Below, piece after piece: positions 45,664-56,273 of a stretch of DNA of 64,000 bases; the stretch's first letter is position 1; every line of letters starts with the position of its first letter. The position numbers and the translations under genes are program-made. Origin of the DNA: Pseudophaeobacter leonis (GTDB lineage Bacteria > Pseudomonadota > Alphaproteobacteria > Rhodobacterales > Rhodobacteraceae); contig NZ_MWVJ01000020.1 in NCBI RefSeq assembly GCF_002087335.1, positions 1 through 64,000 on the forward strand, read 5' to 3'. The notes beneath the pieces are model-generated. The model had not been told where the DNA came from, made no database searches, and saw nothing but the letters and a program-made list of their open reading frames with translations.

Positions 45664-46407
45664 ATGCTGACAAAGAAGCAGTTGGATCTATTGAATTTCA
45701 TTCATCGGCGCCTGCAACAGGACGGTGTTCCACCCAGTTTTGATGAAATGAAAGTGGCGCTCGATCTGCGCTCAAAGTCCGGGATCCACCGTTTGATCAC
45801 GGCGCTTGAGGAACGCGGCTTTATTCGTCGCCTGGCACATCGGGCCAGAGCAATCGAAATCCTGCGGCTTCCCGAGAACATGGCAAGCACCGTTCCTGCC
45901 ACAGCTCCGCGCACAGGTTCGCGCACAGGTGCCACTCAGGCGGCTGCCTCTCAGGGTGACGCGCCAGGCTCTGACGCGCCAGATCCTGATGCGCGCCAGC
46001 ACCCGCTGGCCTCAGTTGTCACCGCGATTGAGGTGCCTGTCATGGGGCGGATCGCCGCCGGCGTCCCTATCGAAGCGATCAACCAGATCACCCATCAAAT
46101 CGCGATACCACAGGCCATGCTGTCCTCAAACGGCAAGCATTACGCGTTGGAGGTCCGTGGGGATTCGATGATCAACGCAGGCATCAATGACGGCGATATT
46201 GTTGTGATCCGCGAAACCGAAACTGCCGATGATGGTGATATCGTTGTTGCTCTGGTTGCAGACGAGGAAGCCACCCTGAAGCGTCTGTTCCGGCGCAATG
46301 GTGCAATCGAGCTTGAGGCCGAAAATCCAGCCTATCCAACGCGCGTCTACCCTGCAGATCAGGTAAAGGTACAAGGCCGTCTGGTCGGATTGATCCGCAG
46401 CTATTAA
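45664..46407 (+). CDS. lexA: LexA repressor
   Basis: A 247-residue SOS repressor. N-terminal winged helix: [40 protein letters not shown] and [20 protein letters not shown]. The C-terminal protease domain has the Ala-Gly cleavage site in [12 protein letters not shown], the nucleophile in [13 protein letters not shown] and the lysine in [10 protein letters not shown]. Between them is an extended Ala/Thr/Gly/Asp-rich linker (about 78-118), longer than in enterobacterial LexA but typical of alphaproteobacteria. The gene has its own SOS box. Its last four bases overlap the end of comEC on the other strand. Confidence 0.95.
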   Translation: MLTKKQLDLLNFIHRRLQQDGVPPSFDEMKVALDLRSKSGIHRLITALEERGFIRRLAHRARAIEILRLPENMASTVPATAPRTGSRTGATQAAASQGDAPGSDAPDPDARQHPLASVVTAIEVPVMGRIAAGVPIEAINQITHQIAIPQAMLSSNGKHYALEVRGDSMINAGINDGDIVVIRETETADDGDIVVALVADEEATLKRLFRRNGAIELEAENPAYPTRVYPADQVKVQGRLVGLIRSY

Positions 46408-48477
46408 TTCAGGCCAGACTTCACCTCTGCTGTGCGGTTTGCAGGTTTTGATCGCGGGGCGTTCGGACGCGACCAGGGGCGGTTTCCTGCAAGGTCTGCG
46501 GCAGAAATCAGTCTTCCGTCTGGAGCAATCCAAATACTGCCGGTGTGCCTCAGGCGGCTTGGTTGCAGCACCTTGCAGGACCCTGCAAGGTTTAGCGGCA
46601 CATTGGACACAACCAGGTCCTGCGCGCCGCATTTGGTGAAGAGGCCTGCCTGCCGTTTGCCAATGACATGAACAAGATTGTGGCCGGAAATACGCATCTG
46701 TCGCAATTTGAGGCTACCGGTGGTGTCCGGCCAACGTTGCGCGGCCTGCACTTGGGAAACCCTCTCCCCGTCCCCAGTCAACCAGGCCTGCGCGGTATAG
46801 TTTCGCCCCGTCTCGCGGGACAGGGCCCGTCCTTCGGAGGTTATGACGCCCACCAAGCCCCCATCAGCGGCAATCAATGCCCCCGGTCTGCTGGTATTCG
46901 ACCAACCGACAAGCGCCAAAACGATCAGTACTCCACCGCCCCATCGCAGCTGTCCCCGCCACAGCACAATGGTCAGTCCGCCCAGTGTTAGAACCGGCAG
47001 CACCCAAACCTCCGGAGACGGCACGCCGCTTTGGGCATTTGGAAAAGATGAGACCCAGTGAGCAACACCCAGTATCCCCCGCAGGCCCATTTCAAGAAAA
47101 AAGAAACCCGACCTCCTCTACCCCCAGAGGCGCCAGGCACAATGCCAGAACTGCAGAAGGCACAACCACCAGCCCAATAATTGGAACCGCCAGAACATTT
47201 GCCAGCAGTCCAAAATGCGCCAGGGTATTGAAATGAGCCGCCCCATAGGGTGCTGTCGCGAGACCCGCGACAGCAGAAGAGACCACAACAGTCAGAACCG
47301 GTCGCAACCAGGCAGGTCCAAGACCAAGCTGATGGTCACGTATCGCGCCAAAAACCGCAACCAGGGCGGTGGTCGCAGCAAAGCTCATCTGAAAACCGGG
47401 GCTTAGCAATGTTTCAGGGCGACGCAGTAAGACAAGGGTCGCGGCAACTGCGACCGCACGGAGCGAGAAGGCGCGGCGATCAAGCAAAACAGCCACCAGC
47501 AGAACAGAGACCATAATAAAGGCGCGTTCGGTCGCGACATTGCCACCCGATATGGCCAGGTAGGCCACGGCAGCCATCAAAGCGGCGCAGGCTGCAATTT
47601 TTTTGACATTGCAACGCAGGGCCACCGCTGGCCACAGGCAGAGGACAACCCGTATGAAACTAAAGACAAAACCTGACAGCAGCCCCATATGAAGGCCGGA
47701 AATAGCAAGCAGATGCGCCAGGTTACTGCCCCTCAGAACACGGAGTGTTTCCTGACTTACCCCCACTCTGTCACCGGCGATAATAGCTGCGGCGACCCCG
47801 CCGGTTTCTCCTGCTATCCGGTGTTGTATCATCCCTGAAAGTCTGGCGCGAAAGCGCTGGATGGCCAATGCGGATTGAGCTGGCTGCAGAACCAGAACCG
47901 GTTTGCGGGTATAGCCCACGGCGCCCAGCTCAGAGAACCAGGCAAGGCGGCGAAAATCAAACCCGCCTGGCTCGCTTGGCCCCTGCGGCGGCATCAAATG
48001 CGCGGTCGTCGCTACTGTGGCTCCAATTGAAGGGAGCGCCTGATCGGATGAAACAGAAACCCGAACCCGCTCTGGGGTTTTCTGGAAAGACGTGCGCGCC
48101 AGTCGCACCCGGTCGAGGGTCAGTCGGATCCTGCCGCTGCTGGATTGATCAATCCCGATGATACGGCCCTCGACAGGACCATAGTAGCGAAAGCTGAGCA
48201 CAGGTGCCGCAACCGAATGGGTGCGCAGGGCGGCCGTCGCAAAGCCCAGGCCAAGAAAAAGCACCGCCCATGCAACCAGTCCCCGGGCGTCTTTGTGCTG
48301 GGTCTGAGGCAGAACCAGCACCATGGCCAACCCCATTAAGGCGTAGGTCACAAAACCCGGGTCCTGTGTGAGCGCAAAGAAACACCCGATCCCAAGTCCA
48401 AAACACACGGGAATCCAAGGCAATAAATGCCCCCGTTGCCTTTGCAACGCCTGATCAATTATTAGCAGCGGCAGCAT
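46404..48477 (-). CDS. comEC: ComEC/Rec2 competence membrane protein, frameshifted near 47094
   Basis: About 690 residues if joined, normal for ComEC, the inner-membrane channel for DNA uptake. Features: several N-terminal membrane segments, a DUF4131 part ([20 protein letters not shown]), the competence domain ([40 protein letters not shown]) and a C-terminal soluble piece ([20 protein letters not shown]). The metallo-beta-lactamase HxHxDH motif is absent, as in many alphaproteobacterial ComEC proteins. One extra base in a T-run near 47094 separates the last third. I start at ATG 48477 ([20 protein letters not shown]), because the longer frame crosses the gltX start. Confidence 0.85.
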
Positions 48478-48542
48478 GCTTGCTCCAAGCCCCCCGACTA
48501 GGTAAACAGGCGGAAACTCTAGCCCATTTATGGTTTCCAAAA

Positions 48543-48553
48543 GGTAAATTACC
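48543..48553. promoter_or_regulatory. 11-bp palindrome at the gltX start
   Basis: GGTAA-A-TTACC ends two bases before the gltX ATG and overlaps its ribosome-binding site. It may be a mere coincidence or an operator for gltX/comEC. Confidence 0.35.
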
Positions 48554-48555
48554 TC

Positions 48556-49956
48556 ATGTCCAAGCCGGTCGTCACCCGTTTCGCCCCCTCTCCAACCGGG
48601 TATCTGCACATTGGCGGTGCCCGTACCGCACTGTTTAACTGGCTTTTTGCGCGCGGTCGCGGTGGCAAGTTCCTGCTGCGCATCGAAGACACTGATCGTG
48701 CCCGTTCTACGCCAGAGGCCACTGCTGCCATCTTGCAGGGCATGGCCTGGCTGGGACTTGACCATGACGGTGAGATTGTCAGCCAATTCGACGGAGCCGC
48801 CCGTCATGCCGAGGTGGCGCACCAGCTTTTGGCCGAGGGTAAGGCGTATAAGTGCTTTGCCACGCAGGAAGAAATCGCTGCGTTCCGCGATGCGGCCAAG
48901 GCAGAGGGTAAATCAACTCTCTATCGCTCGCCCTGGCGCGATGCCGATGAGGCCAGCCATCCAGATGCACCTTTTGTGATCCGAATCAAGGCGCCCACCA
49001 GTGGTGCTACGGTGATCCGGGATCAGGTGCAGGGCGATGTGACGATCCAGAACGATCAGCTTGATGACATGATTCTGCTGCGGTCTGACGGAACACCTGT
49101 CTATATGCTGGCCGTTGTTGTCGATGACCATGATATGGGCGTCACCCATGTGATCCGAGGCGATGACCACCTCAACAATGCCGCCCGCCAGATGGTGATC
49201 TATACGGCGATGGGATGGGATATCCCTGTTTGGGCCCATATCCCTCTTATTCATGGCCCCGATGGCAAGAAGCTTTCCAAACGGCATGGCGCTTTGGGCG
49301 CACAGGAATACCAGGCCATGGGCTATAGTGCGGCTGGCAGGCGCAAATACCTGGCCCGCCTGTGCTGGAGCCACGGCGATGATGAGTTCTTTAGTGACGC
49401 ACAGGCCAAAGAATGGTTCGGCCTTGAGGCAATCGGTAAGAGCCCTGCCCGCTTTGACACGAAGAAACTGGAAAATCTCTCGGGGCAACATATCGCTGTT
49501 AGTGATGACGCTGCACTGCGGCAAGAAATCCAGGCCTATTTGGTCGCAGCCGGACAGCCTCCGCTGGATGACGTAGGGGCAGAAAATCTGGAACGTGCGA
49601 TGTATTGCCTCAAAGATCGGGCCCGCACCTTCCCGGACCTGCTTGAAAAGGCGCATTTTATATTGATTTCGCGCCCTATCGAGCCCGATGCCAAGGCAGC
49701 CAAGGCGCTGGCCTCTGTATCCGATGGTATACTGGCTCAATTGACGCCGCAGTTGCAAAATGCTAGCTGGGCGCGTGACGATCTTGAGGCGCTTCTAAAT
49801 ACATTTGCAGAAGCCCATGACACCAAGTTCGGTAAACTGGCCGCCCCCTTGCGGGCCGTGTTGGCTGGTCGTGCCGTAACGCCTTCGGTGTTTGACATGA
49901 TGCTGATCCTGGGCCGCGAGGAAACTTTGGCCCGGCTCAACGACGCCACAGGCTAA
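48556..49956 (+). CDS. gltX: Glutamate--tRNA ligase
   Basis: A 466-residue class I aminoacyl-tRNA synthetase. The HIGH-type motif is [20 protein letters not shown] at the N-terminus, and the KMSKS-type motif is [11 protein letters not shown] near residue 240. [20 protein letters not shown] is the usual glutamyl signature. In Alphaproteobacteria this enzyme may also charge tRNA-Gln for later amidation. Note [12 protein letters not shown] in the C-terminal half. The gene is divergent from comEC and upstream of gltA, a conserved order in Rhodobacterales. Confidence 0.95.
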   Translation: MSKPVVTRFAPSPTGYLHIGGARTALFNWLFARGRGGKFLLRIEDTDRARSTPEATAAILQGMAWLGLDHDGEIVSQFDGAARHAEVAHQLLAEGKAYKCFATQEEIAAFRDAAKAEGKSTLYRSPWRDADEASHPDAPFVIRIKAPTSGATVIRDQVQGDVTIQNDQLDDMILLRSDGTPVYMLAVVVDDHDMGVTHVIRGDDHLNNAARQMVIYTAMGWDIPVWAHIPLIHGPDGKKLSKRHGALGAQEYQAMGYSAAGRRKYLARLCWSHGDDEFFSDAQAKEWFGLEAIGKSPARFDTKKLENLSGQHIAVSDDAALRQEIQAYLVAAGQPPLDDVGAENLERAMYCLKDRARTFPDLLEKAHFILISRPIEPDAKAAKALASVSDGILAQLTPQLQNASWARDDLEALLNTFAEAHDTKFGKLAAPLRAVLAGRAVTPSVFDMMLILGREETLARLNDATG

Positions 49957-50000
49957 CCCTGCCCTTAACCGGTCAGTAAGCCTGTTCCTATACCACCTCA

Positions 50001-50021
50001 CCTGCGCGATCCGCGCGCAGG
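50001..50021 (+). terminator. Hairpin between gltX and gltA
   Basis: CCTGCGCG-ATCCG-CGCGCAGG is a perfect eight-pair stem 44 bases after gltX; only a short T-stretch follows. Confidence 0.4.
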
Positions 50022-50086
50022 TTCTGCCTGCACCATGCCCGGGATAAAATTCCGGGTATTCGTGCCTGATACAGGAAGGGACATCT

Positions 50087-51383
50087 ATGACCGAGACACA
50101 GAAAACCGCAAAGCTCAGCTTGAATGGGCAAGACTATGAGCTTCCTATTTTCTCGCCAACCATTGGGCCTGATGTTCTGGACATCCGCAAACTCTATGGT
50201 CAGGCCGGCGTTTTCACCTATGATCCGGGCTTCACATCGACTGCCAGCTGCGACAGCACCATCACCTTTATTGATGGCGCCAAGGGCGAGCTGCTGCATC
50301 GTGGCTACCCGATTGACCAGCTGGCCTCACAGTCACATTACCTAGAGGTTTGCTACCTTCTGCTTTATGGTGAGCTGCCAACAGCGGCCCAGCTGGAAGA
50401 CTTTGAGGCCCGTGTGACCCGTCACACCATGGTTCACGAGCAGATGCACAACTTCTTCCGCGGCTTCCGTCGTGATGCGCACCCCATGGCGACCATGGTG
50501 GGTGTTGTTGGCGCGATGTCTGCCTTTTATCATGACTCGACAGATATTGCCGACCCCTGGCAGCGCGAAGTTGCCTCTATTCGTCTGATTGCAAAGCTGC
50601 CGACCATTGCGGCGATGGCCTATAAATATTCGATCGGCCAGCCCTTTGTGTATCCGCGCAACGATCTGGACTATGCCGGAACCTTTGTGCACATGTGCTT
50701 CTCGGTTCCGGCCGAAGAATACAACGTGAACCCGATCCTTAGCCGTGCCATGGACCGTATCTTTACGCTGCATGCGGATCACGAACAGAACGCGTCGACC
50801 TCGACCGTGCGTCTGGCCTCCTCCTCTGGCGCCAATCCCTTTGCCTGTATCGCTGCTGGCATTGCCTGTCTCTGGGGCCGGGCCCATGGTGGCGGCAAAT
50901 CAGGCCTGCCTCGAGATGCTTAAGGAAATCGGGTCGGTTGACCGCATTCCAGAGTTCATCGCCCGCGCAAAAGACAAGAACGATCCGTTCCGTCTGATGG
51001 GCTTTGGCCACCGTGTTTACAAAAACACCGACCCACGCGCCACGGTTCTGAAACAGTCAGCCGATGAGGTGCTTGAGCTGCTGGGTGTCGAAGACAACCC
51101 ACTGCTGCAGGTTGCCAAAGAGCTGGAACAGACCGCCCTGAATGATCCCTACTTCAAAGAGAAGAAACTCTTCCCCAATGTCGATTTCTATTCCGGCATT
51201 ATTCTTGAAGCGATGGGTTTCCCGACCTCGATGTTCACACCGATCTTTGCACTGTCGCGCACCGTCGGTTGGATTTCACAGTGGAAAGAAATGATCGCGG
51301 ATCCACAGAACAAAATTGGTCGTCCGCGTCAGCTGTACCTCGGCCAGACCGCACGCGACTATGTGGATATTGAAAACCGCTAG
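50087..51383 (+). CDS. gltA: Citrate synthase, frameshifted near 50894
   Basis: About 432 residues: the entry enzyme of the citric acid cycle, type II (hexameric) citrate synthase. Motifs: [60 protein letters not shown] and, in the second frame, [20 protein letters not shown] and [16 protein letters not shown]. In the join, the strictly conserved [17 protein letters not shown] reads [10 protein letters not shown]: one G extra plus one C-to-G substitution next to it. Two lesions within 20 bases of an essential gene point to base-calling error. A terminator follows. Confidence 0.93.
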
Positions 51384-51412
51384 ATCGATCCCACGCAGAT
51401 GGATCCCACACA
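51383..51412. repeat. 15-bp tandem duplication after gltA
   Basis: GATCGATCCCACGCA and GATGGATCCCACACA are two adjacent copies beginning at the gltA stop codon. Confidence 0.7.
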
Positions 51413-51420
51413 GAAAAATC

Positions 51421-51449
51421 AAAGCCTCGCCATCCGGCGGGGCTTTTTT
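51421..51449 (+). terminator. Intrinsic terminator after gltA
   Basis: AAAGCCTCGCC-ATCC-GGCGGGGCTTT forms eleven pairs (one G.T) and runs into a T-tract. A good rho-independent terminator. Confidence 0.9.
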
Positions 51450-51734
51450 GTACTGTAGGCTCCCCCACAGATCATTCCGTTTCGCACCACGGCTCGTAAA
51501 ACCCAGACGGGTCTCTCTTGTGGCCGCAACCAAACAGTTTCGTTCAATTGAACGCTATTCTTCGGCCAAACTGCGCTATTGGTTCCGCTCAGAAGACAAT
51601 CCTGCCCTGAATGACAGATTGTCGAAGTGGCCCACTGGTTTATAGCAACAATGTAGAACAAATTGTCTTGTTCCAGCCATTCACTCTCCGTTGACTTGTA
51701 ATCAAAGGTTTATCTATTTCTGGGGGATAGAAAC
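51450..51734. other. Non-coding space with a probable promoter before the RTX-like gene
   Basis: No gene is seen. TTGACT (51691-51696) with TATTTC 18 bases on is a plausible promoter, and GGGGGA (51722-51727) is the ribosome site for the gene at 51735. Confidence 0.45.
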
Positions 51735-52655
51735 ATGTTGTGGATGGCGCTCTTGGGGCTCGGTTTGGTTGCCGGCATTGCTTTTATTGTAGATGACGAC
51801 GATGACACCGCCTCCAGTTCGGATGGCGGATCGGATACAGATACCGACACCGATACTGGCGGTGGTGAAGAGATCGATCCCTTTATCGGCGCAAGCGGCG
51901 ATGACGAGATCAATGGCGACAGCGAAGACAACACGATCCTGGGCAAAAATGGCGACGATGAGCTGAACGGGCGCGCCGGTGACGACCGTGTCTTTGGCGA
52001 TGGTGGTCTCGACACCGTCGATGGCGGCTTTGGCGACGACAGTGTCTTTGGTGGCCACGGCGACGATCTGGTGCTGGGTGCGAATGGAGACGATCTGAGC
52101 CGCGGCGGCCGGGATGACGATGTTGTGCTGGATACCACTGGGGCGGATGTCATTTTTGGCGACGGCGGTAATGATGTGATCGTCGCCAGCGGCACCATGG
52201 ACGCCGCAGCCTCAGACGCCTTCCTGGCAAATCCCGAACCTGACACGGGGATAGCCAACCTGCTGGACCAGTTGCAGATTGATTTCTCCGAGGACAGCGA
52301 CGGCAGAGGCGATGCGATTTTTGCAGGCTCTGGCGATGATACGGTTGTGTTTGGCGCCGATGATACTGTCAGCGGTGGCGACGGAGCAGACACACTGCTG
52401 ACCGCCTCCTGGCTCGAAGGCGACGACGCCGCGACAGTCACCGATTTCGACCCGGCAGAGGACCGTCTGCTCTATGCCTATGACCCTGCGGATGGCGAGC
52501 CGACGCTGACGATGGAGCTGGTCGACAACGGAGACGGCACCTCTGATGCGGTGGTTTCGGCCAATGGCGCGGCTGTGATGCGCGTCGAAGATCAGGACGA
52601 TACCTTCGATCTGACCGAACACCTGCTTCTGATCAAAGGTGTCCGCACCGCCTGA
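51735..52655 (+). CDS. Membrane-anchored RTX-like calcium-binding protein
   Basis: A 306-residue protein. Residues 2-18 (LWMALLGLGLVAGIAFIV) are one hydrophobic segment, followed by a run of five Asp and a Ser/Asp/Thr/Gly linker. From about 50 come GGxGxD-type repeats (GASGDDEINGDSEDNTILGK, AGDDRVFGDGGLDTVDGGFG, GGHGDDLVLGANGDDLSRGG) and a second repeat block around 200-225 (GSGDDTVVFGADDTVSGGDG). The C-terminal 80 residues (FDPAEDRLLYAYDPADGEPT) resemble RTX C-termini. An N-terminal membrane segment on an RTX protein is unusual, since exported RTX proteins rely on a C-terminal signal. Anchoring at the inner membrane or Sec export are both possible. Confidence 0.85.
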   Translation: MLWMALLGLGLVAGIAFIVDDDDDTASSSDGGSDTDTDTDTGGGEEIDPFIGASGDDEINGDSEDNTILGKNGDDELNGRAGDDRVFGDGGLDTVDGGFGDDSVFGGHGDDLVLGANGDDLSRGGRDDDVVLDTTGADVIFGDGGNDVIVASGTMDAAASDAFLANPEPDTGIANLLDQLQIDFSEDSDGRGDAIFAGSGDDTVVFGADDTVSGGDGADTLLTASWLEGDDAATVTDFDPAEDRLLYAYDPADGEPTLTMELVDNGDGTSDAVVSANGAAVMRVEDQDDTFDLTEHLLLIKGVRTA

Positions 52656-52681
52656 GCCGTGTTTTGAAGGTGTTAAACTGC

Positions 52682-52721
52682 AAAGCCCGCGTTGGATCTG
52701 CTTGTCCGATGCGGGCTTTTT
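52682..52721 (+). terminator. Intrinsic terminator after the RTX-like gene
   Basis: AAAGCCCGC pairs with GCGGGCTTT, with an inner GGA/TCC extension across the loop, and Ts follow. It is 26 bases after the stop. Confidence 0.85.
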
Positions 52722-52841
52722 GCATGACTACTGGCGCTGGCGTAGGCCCTTTCCTGACAGCTCTCCGCGCCAAGTATATGCTTGATCCAAAGCTCCAACC
52801 AGCTCTGGGGCGACGATGGCGGGTCAAACGGAAGCCGCATT

Positions 52842-52879
52842 AAAAAGACCGGCCAGGCCCTCGCCCTGCCGGTCTTTTT
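52842..52879. terminator. Bidirectional terminator before the PaaG-like gene end
   Basis: AAAAAGACCGGC and GCCGGTCTTTTT pair perfectly over 12 bases around a 14-base loop; T-runs on both strands make it useful for the minus-strand hydratase gene ending at 52910. Confidence 0.85.
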
Positions 52880-52909
52880 ACCCATATCAGCGCTGCAAGG
52901 CCTGTCGCC

Positions 52910-53686
52910 TTAGCGACCCTCGAACCTGGCTGGACGTTTTTCCAGAAAGGCGGTCACCCCCTCATTGAAATCGCGGCTTTTACCGCATTCGCCCTGCAAA
53001 CGGGCCTCTGTAGAGAGTTGTTCCGGCAGGCTGTTGCCATAACTGGCGCGAATTGCGGTCTTGATGGCGCCAAAGGCCTTGGTCGGGCCATTTGCCAGAT
53101 AGGCCGCGCGCGCCCGCCATTGGCTGTCAAATTCTGCGTCCGGCACCGCTTCCCAGATCATGCCCCAATCGCTGGCCTGGGTCGCGGAAATTTTATCTGC
53201 AAAAAGAGCCGCGCCCATGGCCTTAGCCAAGCCCATCTGCCGCGGCAGGAACCAGGTGCCTCCGGCATCGGGCATCAGGCCAATGCGGGCAAAGGCCTGC
53301 AGGAAATAGGCGCTTTCGGTTGCAATAACCACGTCCGCAGCAAGCGCCAGATTGGCGCCAGCGCCGGCAACCGGTCCGTTGATCACTGACATCGTCGGCA
53401 CCGGGCAGTCATAGACCGCTTCCAGCATGGGGGTATATTCGTCGCGCAGCGTGCGCTCCAGATCGAGATCAGTGTTGCCTGAGGCATCGCTCAGATCCTG
53501 GCCGGAACAAAAGGCAGCGCCTGCTCCGGTCAACACAACCGCACGTGCCTCGCTCGCGGCGCGGCGCATGGCGTGGGTGATCTCTGCCCGCATCTGGCCA
53601 GTCAGCGCATTCATTTTCGCCGGACGGTTCAGAGTGATAATCGCCAGACCATCCTCAAGCGAATACAGGATTTCTTTATAGTCCAT
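52910..53686 (-). CDS. Enoyl-CoA hydratase/isomerase, PaaG-like
   Basis: A 258-residue crotonase-fold enzyme. LNRPAKMNALTGQMRAEITH, VVLTGAGAAFCSGQDLSDAS, MSVINGPVAGAGANLALAAD and FARIGLMPDAGGTWFLPRQM are its marks; the last resembles PaaG, the ring-opening isomerase of phenylacetyl-CoA degradation. The ATG at 53686 begins DYKEILYSLEDGLAIITLNR. No other paa genes are present in the window, so I leave the exact reaction open. It ends the minus-strand block ccmE-ccmF-ccmH, though separated from ccmH by 142 bases. Confidence 0.85.
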   Translation of the reverse strand: MDYKEILYSLEDGLAIITLNRPAKMNALTGQMRAEITHAMRRAASEARAVVLTGAGAAFCSGQDLSDASGNTDLDLERTLRDEYTPMLEAVYDCPVPTMSVINGPVAGAGANLALAADVVIATESAYFLQAFARIGLMPDAGGTWFLPRQMGLAKAMGAALFADKISATQASDWGMIWEAVPDAEFDSQWRARAAYLANGPTKAFGAIKTAIRASYGNSLPEQLSTEARLQGECGKSRDFNEGVTAFLEKRPARFEGR

Positions 53687-53784
53687 CAAAGCCTCGTTTT
53701 TTCTGCAGGCGGGCCAGCAGGACCCAATGTCAAAACCATGGTGGCGCAAAGTCCCAGAGGCGAAAAGCCGGACCCGGCGTCACA

Positions 53785-53849
53785 AGATCAAGAATTACAC
53801 CTGTTCAAGAATTGCGCCCGGTCAAGAACTACGACTGGTCAAGAATTTT
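53785..53849. repeat. 17-bp tandem repeat, four copies, at the ccmH stop
   Basis: TCAAGAA starts at 53788, 53805, 53822 and 53839, an exact 17-bp period. Units such as CCGGTCAAGAACTACGA and CTGGTCAAGAATTTTT cover the last codons (ILDQS) and stop of ccmH and the next 50 bases. Confidence 0.88.
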
Positions 53850-54317
53850 TCTCAGCTTCGCCTGCTCTTCGTCGCTCAGCTCCTGGTCACTGCTCTTGCC
53901 AGCACGCCCGCGTCCCCGCATATAACCTGCGGCCACGCCCAAAGCCAAAAGCAGCATGAAGGGGCCAGCCGCCCAAAGCAGCCAGTTGGCGCCGTTTGTG
54001 GTGGGGCGCAGCAAAACGTATTCACCATAGCGGTCGACAACAAAATCGATCACTTCGTCGTTGCTGTCGCCAGCCACCAGTCGCTCGCGCACCAAAATGC
54101 GCAGATCACGGGCAAGATCGGCATTGGATTCGTCAATGTTTTCATTGCGACAGACCAGGCAACGCAGATCTTTCGACAAGACACGCGCACGGCCCTCCAG
54201 CACCGGGTCAGACAATACCTCATCCGGCTGCACCGCCTGCGCCGGTACTGGCACGCAGGCCAAAGCAGCGAACACAACAACCGAAAGAGCTGATAAACCC
54301 GACCTAAAAGCACTCAT
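53829..54317 (-). CDS. ccmH: Cytochrome c-type biogenesis protein CcmH
   Basis: A 162-residue periplasmic thiol-reductase subunit of system I cytochrome c maturation. A signal peptide (SVVVFAALACVPVPAQAVQP) precedes the RCLVCRNENIDESNADLA motif, whose CxxC reduces apocytochrome c, then LRILVRERLVAGDSNDEVID and VDRYGEYVLLRP. A C-terminal membrane helix (ANWLLWAAGPFMLLLALGVA) anchors it. The ATG overlaps the ccmF stop (ATGA). The end lies in a 17-bp tandem repeat. Confidence 0.93.
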   Translation of the reverse strand: MSAFRSGLSALSVVVFAALACVPVPAQAVQPDEVLSDPVLEGRARVLSKDLRCLVCRNENIDESNADLARDLRILVRERLVAGDSNDEVIDFVVDRYGEYVLLRPTTNGANWLLWAAGPFMLLLALGVAAGYMRGRGRAGKSSDQELSDEEQAKLRKILDQS

Positions 54318-56273
54318 TCTGCAGCCACCTTTGCATCCATTGGGTGCTTGGTAGCGCCAGCAGCAACCCGGAACCTACGGTCGCTCAGACTCAGGAAGCC
54401 GCCGAACGCCATCATCAGACAGCCGCCCCAGATCCAGTTGGCCAGAGGTTTGATGTAGGTGCGAACCGTCCAGCCGCCGCTTTCCTGCTGATCACCAATC
54501 ACGACATAGAGGTCGCGCAAAAACCGGTAATCAATCGCCGCCTCTGTGGGTTGGCATCTTGGCAACCGGATAGTTGCGCTTTTCCGGGTGCATCACCGCC
54601 ACCGATTTCCCCGCCCGCGTCACCGTGACGGTACCCATGGTGGTGAAATAGTTTGGCCCACGCGCCCGTGCCACAGCATCCAGCCGAATCTCATAGGCGC
54701 CAGCCGTGAAAGGCGCGCCGATCTGGGCCACGCGGATGTCTTCTTGCTGCCAGGCGGTCAAACCCGCAATGGCAAACACAGTCACACCAAGCCCCGCATG
54801 GGCCGTCGCCTTGCCCCAGTCTGCCCGAGGCAGACGCATCAGGCGCGCCAGACTACCGGTACGGCCCCAAAGATCAACCAGGGCGCCAAAGACCATCCAG
54901 GAGCCCAAAAACAAACCAACAGGCCCCAAAGCAGAGCGTCCCGTTTGCACAGCCCAGGCCAGCGCACCCAGCGCAAGCGCCAGCACAAAGGCATAACGCA
55001 GCTTATGGATAACCTGTTTTAGATTGCCACGCTTCCAGGGCAGCATCGCACCGATTGGCATTATCATGCCCAACAGCACCATAAAGGGGGTGAAGGCCGA
55101 ATTGAAGAACGGCGGCCCCACAGAGAGTTTGCGACCAAAGGCCATTTCAGCCACGATCGGCCAAAGGGTGCCAAAGAACACCACAAAACAGGCAACGGCG
55201 AGCAGGATATTATTGGCAACCAGAGCGCCTTCGCGCCTGACGAGGCCAAAAACCCCCCTGGCCTGCATCGACTGCGCCCGCGCGGCAAACAGCGTCAGCG
55301 CGCCGCCGGTAAAGAAGGCGAGGATCATCAGGATAAAGATGCCGCGCTCGGCGTCATTGGCAAAGGCATGCACCGAGGTCAAAAGCCCGGAGCGCACAAT
55401 AAAAGTGCCAATCAGCGAAAACCCAAAGGCAAGGATCGCCAGCAGGATGGTCCAGCTTTTGAGCGATTCACGTTTTTCGACCACAATGGCGGAATGCAGC
55501 AGCGCCGCTGCCAAAAGCCAAGGCATAAAGGACGCGTTTTCAACCGGATCCCAGAACCAAAAGCCGCCCCAGCCCAGCTCGTAGTAGGCCCACCAACTTC
55601 CAAGGGCGATGCCGATTGTCAAAAATATCCAGGCCGCCAGCGGCCAGGGACGCACCCAGCGGGCCCAGGCCGCGTCAACGCGCCCCTCGATCAGGGCAGC
55701 AACCGCAAAGGAAAACGCCATCGAGAGGCCAACATAGCCCAGGTACAGAAACGGCGGATGAAAGGCGAGGCCGGGATCCTGCAGCAGCGGGTTCAGATCC
55801 TGGCCGTCAAAGGGCGGTACAGCCAGCCGCAAAAACGGGTTCGAGGTGAACAGGATAAAGGCAAAAAAGGCCACACCAATCGAGGCCTGCACCGCCAGCA
55901 CCCGCGCCTTGAGGGTTTGTGGCAGACCCGCGCCAAACACCGAGGCCAAGGCTCCAAACAGGCTGACGATCAGAACCCACAGGAGCATGGACCCCTCGTG
56001 ATTGCCCCAGGTGCCTGAGATTTTGTAGAGCATCGGTTTGGCGGAGTGACTGTTCAATGTCACAAGGCGCAGCGAAAAGTCCGAGGTCACAAAGGCCCAG
56101 ACCAGGGCGCCAAAAGCAAAGGCAGTAAAAAAGAACTGCGCCTGCGCTGCGGGCTCTGCCACGGCCATCCAGCCGGGCCAGCGTTTATGGGCACCAATCA
56201 GCGGGACCACCGTCTGGAAGATGGCGATCATGAAGGCGAGGATGAGGGCGAAATGTCCGAGCTCTGTAATCAT
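54314..56273 (-). CDS. ccmF: Cytochrome c heme lyase subunit CcmF, frameshifted near 54549
   Basis: About 653 residues with many membrane segments; CcmF attaches heme to apocytochrome c with CcmH. Family marks: ISGTWGNHEGSMLLWVLIVS, the tryptophan-rich WWD loop GWGGFWFWDPVENASFMPW, AFHPPFLYLGYVGLSMAFSF and VVFFGTLWPIVAEM. Near 54549 one extra C (CCC for CC) ends the main frame; the true end continues TEAAIDYRFLRDLYVVIGDQ through GGFLSLSDRR to 54314. The ATG at 56273 (ITELGHFALILAFMIAIFQT) is the family start. A terminator lies between ccmE and ccmF, so ccmF has its own promoter or is reached by read-through. Confidence 0.92.

Noticed and set aside
46404..47090. Separate membrane-protein gene downstream of comEC
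   Set aside because: Its sequence completes the ComEC C-terminus at normal length; it is the last third of the same gene after a one-base insertion.
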